From Oreocharis arfaki (taxonomy: Eukaryota > Chordata > Aves > Passeriformes > Paramythiidae): a stretch of 64,000 nucleotides of DNA. The notes below the pieces were generated by a model. That model searched no databases. It was not told where the DNA came from and saw nothing but the letters and a program-made list of their open reading frames with translations. Location of the stretch: assembly GCA_013398015.1 (NCBI GenBank), contig VZRR01010831.1, positions 62,001-126,000 of the forward strand. Reading direction: 5' to 3'. Shown piece after piece: positions 59,900 through 64,000 of this stretch (position 1 is its first letter; each line of letters starts with the position of its first letter). Position numbers and translations under genes: made by a program.

Positions 59900-60640
59900 G
59901 GAATTTTAAGAGCAAGGAATATTGTTTTAAAGGATTGAACTGAACTGAGTGACACAATTATATGTTTGGCAAATGTTTGTACCTTTGAAGCAATCAGTGG
60001 AAGCCTGAGGGAGACAAAGTTTTAGAACACCGGAGCCACGAACTTTCTTTTTAATAATGCATGAAGTTGCCTTAATAAATCCTTATGGAAACTGTAACAG
60101 CAGAAGGTAATGGCTGGTTTTAGTTAATGACCCATTAAAATGTTAGAAAAGCAACACTAACTGTGATATTTGTTGAGATTCAGTTTCAAAGGGATGATTA
60201 ATATTAAAATCTGAAGTTGATTTATTAACCAATACATGTTTAAGGTATTACTTTCTACCTGGAGCAATGAATGCATGCTGCAAAGGCAGTGTTGGTGAAC
60301 CAGAAACTCTGGGAGGGTTAACAATCTGTTTTTCTCCAGTTAGGCAACAGAAACAAGAAATAGCTGTCCCTCCCCACGGACATTATTGCTGAGGTAAATT
60401 TCTGTCTTGGATGATGCTTTGAAATAATGTTTCTACTGTGGGTCTTGATCTGGGCACCCACAAATCTGAGCCATCCGAAAGCAGCAGAGATGAAGACCTA
60501 GTTTTGCCTCATTAGGTCGGGGAAAAAGACCTTCCATCAGTTCTGAGAAATAACAAAAAGAACCCCACAGGCCTCTTGCAGCCAAGAAACCACATCGGTT
60601 GAGATAACTAACCCCACTTCTTTAATGTAATTACTTATTA
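59900..60640. promoter_or_regulatory. Candidate conserved non-coding block
   Basis: Non-repetitive sequence with several homeodomain-like and forkhead-like stretches ('gggatgattaatatt', 'aatgtaattacttattaac'). No coding signature. Called by appearance only. Confidence 0.18.
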
Positions 60641-63600
60641 ACAATTTTTGTGCCTGTGTCACAGGCCCAAACTTCCGCTGCTGCGGTGCTGCACAGTTCT
60701 GCACAGCAGGAGGCTCAGGGGCTGCATCCTTGTGGCCGTGCCTGCTGTTGGAATCAGGGCTGCTTTGGCAAGGCTGGAGCCTGTTACGTGGTGAAAATTC
60801 TCCTTTTATGTGTGCTACAGGTTTGTGTCATCCCTGTATCCGCTTTTGCTTTGTCTTCACCTCGGATAAGGTAAAGCCAAAGAAATCCACCCTGTACTTC
60901 AAGGGAAAGTCTGTGTTCGTACTTTTTGAGGAGCAGGTTCCGTGTTCTGGGGTGAACTTCATGAAATTGCTGTGTTTTGTGCATAAATTTTTATGTTGTT
61001 CTATGAAATTCCAGAGTTATTGATCATGGATTTCATCTTCGTTGCTTCTCAGAAGCGAAGGCTGCAAATTCCCCCAAGAAACCTTTCCCTGAGTCCACAG
61101 AAATCTGAAAATCAAGCACATTCATGGTGTGTTCACTAGCGAGCCTTGCCTGCCTGAGCAATCACCCGGTCTCAGCAGGCTTCCTTCCCTCTTTCCTCTC
61201 TCCTGTGTGTGCCAGCCTGTGCCATGTCCTGCATCCCGTGGCCTTTCAGGAGAGCTTCACTGCTTTGCTAGGAATGAAGTTCTTCTCCTTCAGCTCTGCA
61301 AGGGGAGTCACTGCGGCACAGAGATACAAAAAACATGGCTGAGGGCTACCAGTTCCAGCCCCTCGAGTGGTTCTATTTGGTAGTCAGACCCCTTTTTCTT
61401 GTTAGCAAATAGCTTTGGGCTGAGGTGCTCAAACACTCCTCGGGGGGGTGAAATTGCAGTTACAGCACAGGAACCAAGGGGCGAGGTCTCACATCCATCA
61501 CAGGGTGGCAGATGGCAAAGCCATGCCAGGAGGTGCTTTCCTGCCTGGGCATGTCCAGGCGCAATCAAACACGATGAAAAGGTCGTTTAATGACCATTAT
61601 AAGTCAGCTATCCCCTGACTGGCCTCCTGCCAGAGATATTTTGGCTGGTCACCTACAGAGAGCATTCATCTGATGTTGACCCACGGCTTTGTTTTCCGTT
61701 GTGGTTCGTGTGTGCGTGCTTCTGTTTTTGAACACTTGGGTTCTTTGCCAATCAGTTTGAGATGCCTGTCTATGAGCAGTTTACTTCTGAAGCCACTGAG
61801 CTGAGAGAAAATGACCCTGACTTGTCACAGACCTCTCAGGTACAAGGCAGTGCCAGGGTGGTGAGGGGAGATGGAGCTAAAAGAGAAGGCAGAAAGCAAT
61901 TTGTCTGAGAAGAAGTGTGGAGAAATTTGTCCAGTGGAGAAACATCTTTTATGTAATCCAAAATCCTTTGTATTCCCCTGAAAAACTAACAGCATCACTG
62001 TAAAAAAACAATTAATAAGGGCAGAGCTGATTCGTGAGTCAGTGACAAATCCACCAAGAGTTCATCACTGACTTATTGCCAAGGGAAGTTTTCACAGGGT
62101 GATTTTTTCAGTATGACACTGGGACAGGAAACAGCTGACCCCAGTGAAAGGTTCCCCAAATGCAGTGCTGTCTTGAGCTTTGCCTCTTTGAAGACAAAGC
62201 AGATTTATTTGGGGTTATTGCCATGTCAAAGGAAATGAGTTCAGTCGTGCTGGTTCCTTATTGGTACCTCCTACTGTTTGCAGTTGCTGGGAAGCACTAA
62301 AAACACTCTAGATCTGCTTTTAGTTGATTCAGATAGTGGTTTATTTCAAGAGAATGAGGCCTGCTTTTTTTAGGAAGCATTATTTAAACATCTGCTCAAG
62401 AAGCTGTTTCCTGTCCAAAATGTCTTGCCCTATTTCTGAGTCTTTCTTCCTCCTCTCCACGGGTGAGCTGTGGTAAGACACAGCTCTAAAAACCTCAGGA
62501 GTTCTCTGGGACAATAAAGGGAAGTAGAGCTGAGGCATACTCAGAAAGACAACTTTGCCTTTTAATTTATGGCAGTAACAGCACCTCAGCAGCAGTTCCA
62601 TGTGACAAAAATTCTAGTGCTGCCTGCCCTGAGAAAACCTTCCTATGTCAGTGATAGACACTGAAAGACACTGGTCATTTTGATTTTGGCTTGGGTAAAG
62701 CCTGAAGCTGAGCTCTGTATAAAAGCAGAGGTCAGGTAGAGATGAATAGGGGGAGATTTTTATTTGGCCTTGGTGGTTTTTTTAGATTTCTTGGCCCGGT
62801 TTCATAGAGCTGATGCAACCCAGTTTTTTAAAAAAAAAATTATTTAGGAAGTGGTACCAAAAATCACATACAAGAGTGATACTGTGCAGTTCCTCACCTG
62901 TCCTGAGGAGAGAATTCACAGGTCTGAAGTGACCCCTCCACTCCGTGTGTTTAAAGTGCAGCTGAGAGGGTGAGAGAAAATAAAAGCCCAGGCCGTGCTA
63001 CCCTAAGCTCACTTAGAACACCTGACTTTGACATTTACCTAATCCAGCTCTGATACCTGGGATGAGCAGTTTGGGTGGAACTTTAGTGAGGCTGGGGCTT
63101 GGATAAATGCCAGCTTGCTGATCCTCTGCCTGATGAAGACTGAGGAAAACAACTGGAAGGTTTGGCAGAAATTATATCAGCATCCCTGATTGAGAGTGTG
63201 CACCTGCCACTTGCTGCTCGAGTCTGTAGCTAGGGTCTTTCTAAATTTACACCTGCTCCTTTCTCATGCTTAGTTAAAAGTTGTTGACAAGACTGTGTTT
63301 TATTATCTGTGCATCTATCTCTTTTCCCTAGTGTGGGATGTCAGGGCTCAGCGTGAGACTGTTTGGAACTTCAGCTGGTCTGGGTGGGAAGAGAAACCCT
63401 GGCATGATCTGTCACGTGCTCAGACACATTGAGCTAGACCCAGATGTCCTGGGAAGAGGGGAAAAAATGGTTTGGGCACAAGCATGAACATACTTGCTAG
63501 AAATATGGCCATTCTGAGATGGGAAGGGGCCTCGCTCACCTACTGAAATAGGTTTTGTTCCATCTGCCTACAGGTTTCAGATGCTTCTATCCCTTGAAGA

Positions 63601-64000
63601 GGAACTAACCCAGGAGCTGTGGCATAAATCTCCGTGAGAATGGATCCTGTGGAATAAATGTAAGTAGACAGACTAAAATATACTACAACAGAACCAGCTG
63701 CTGAGAGGAGTTAGCTGGGTATAGACTGTCCTTCCTTCTCTATTCTCTCTTTCCCTCCTCTCCACTCCTCACATTTTATTCTTTAACGTGAACAGATTTG
63801 GAAGAATAACTGAGATAACAACTCTGCATGTTGTTCATCCAGCTCAGAGAGAAGGTCGAGGTAATTTCAGCTAATTACAGAGGGCAAAGCTGATCCCCAG
63901 TTACCTCTGGTAAGGTATTAATAAAGCTTTCACATGAAGATAAGATCTTTCATAAGATCCTTCATAATGTTATCTCTTAGAACGATCTCCATAACAATAT

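Larger units (their letters stand above)
56323..64000. other. Repeat-poor unique sequence, no gene recognised
   Basis: No named transposon. It contains candidate regulatory blocks (56569-56850, 59900-60640), a tandem cassette (57100-57275) and an AAAT/AT microsatellite (57353-57382). Frames such as 60730-61023 and 61129-61383 have no family features. Confidence 0.42.

Overview
The window is a stretch of bird nuclear DNA, most likely from a passerine. The evidence is repeat content: many truncated CR1 (avian LINE) copies with the usual short 3' tail repeats, a tRNA-Ile-derived SINE with a CR1-like tail (TguSINE1 type), and two solo retroviral LTRs of a kind I associate with songbirds. I could not run a repeat library, so family names come from recall of consensus sequences. 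I see no supported protein-coding gene, rRNA gene or functional tRNA gene. Almost all open frames are short, lack a family signature, or lie inside repeats. The window looks like intergenic or intronic DNA.

Layout. 1-6.5 kb holds four CR1 3'-end fragments. 7.7-8.1 kb holds a 96-codon open frame of unknown status beside an AT microsatellite. 10.2-11.9 kb carries two minus-strand solo LTRs; the second has a 6-bp target-site duplication and an 84-N gap inside a 37-bp minisatellite. 14.2-14.6 kb is a small CpG-richer patch with a perfect palindromic RFX X-box. 15.0-19.2 kb has two CR1 fragments and the SINE. 19.4-23.6 kb is a ~2.07-kb segment present twice, joined by a single N. 28.2-29.9 kb is the most complete retroelement: a minus-strand CR1 internal piece with remnants of the ORF1 esterase and the ORF2 endonuclease but no reverse transcriptase or 3' end. 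30.6-34.3 kb is a ~1.35-kb segment present in three overlapping versions, again joined by single Ns. 37.2-37.7, 51.3-51.5 and 55.8-56.3 kb hold further CR1 copies.

The remainder (about 38-51 kb, 52-55 kb, 56.5-64 kb) is repeat-poor. Several blocks there look like conserved non-coding regulatory DNA: homeodomain-type TAATTAG sites at 56.6-56.8 kb, plus blocks at 24.9, 34.7, 43.1-43.7 and 59.9-60.6 kb. These are judged by appearance only.

The observations most worth checking are a tandemly duplicated 26-nt microexon-like cassette at 57.1-57.3 kb, the X-box at 14.39 kb, the CR1 5' fragment, and the two single-N duplications, which I read as unmerged haplotypes rather than real biology.
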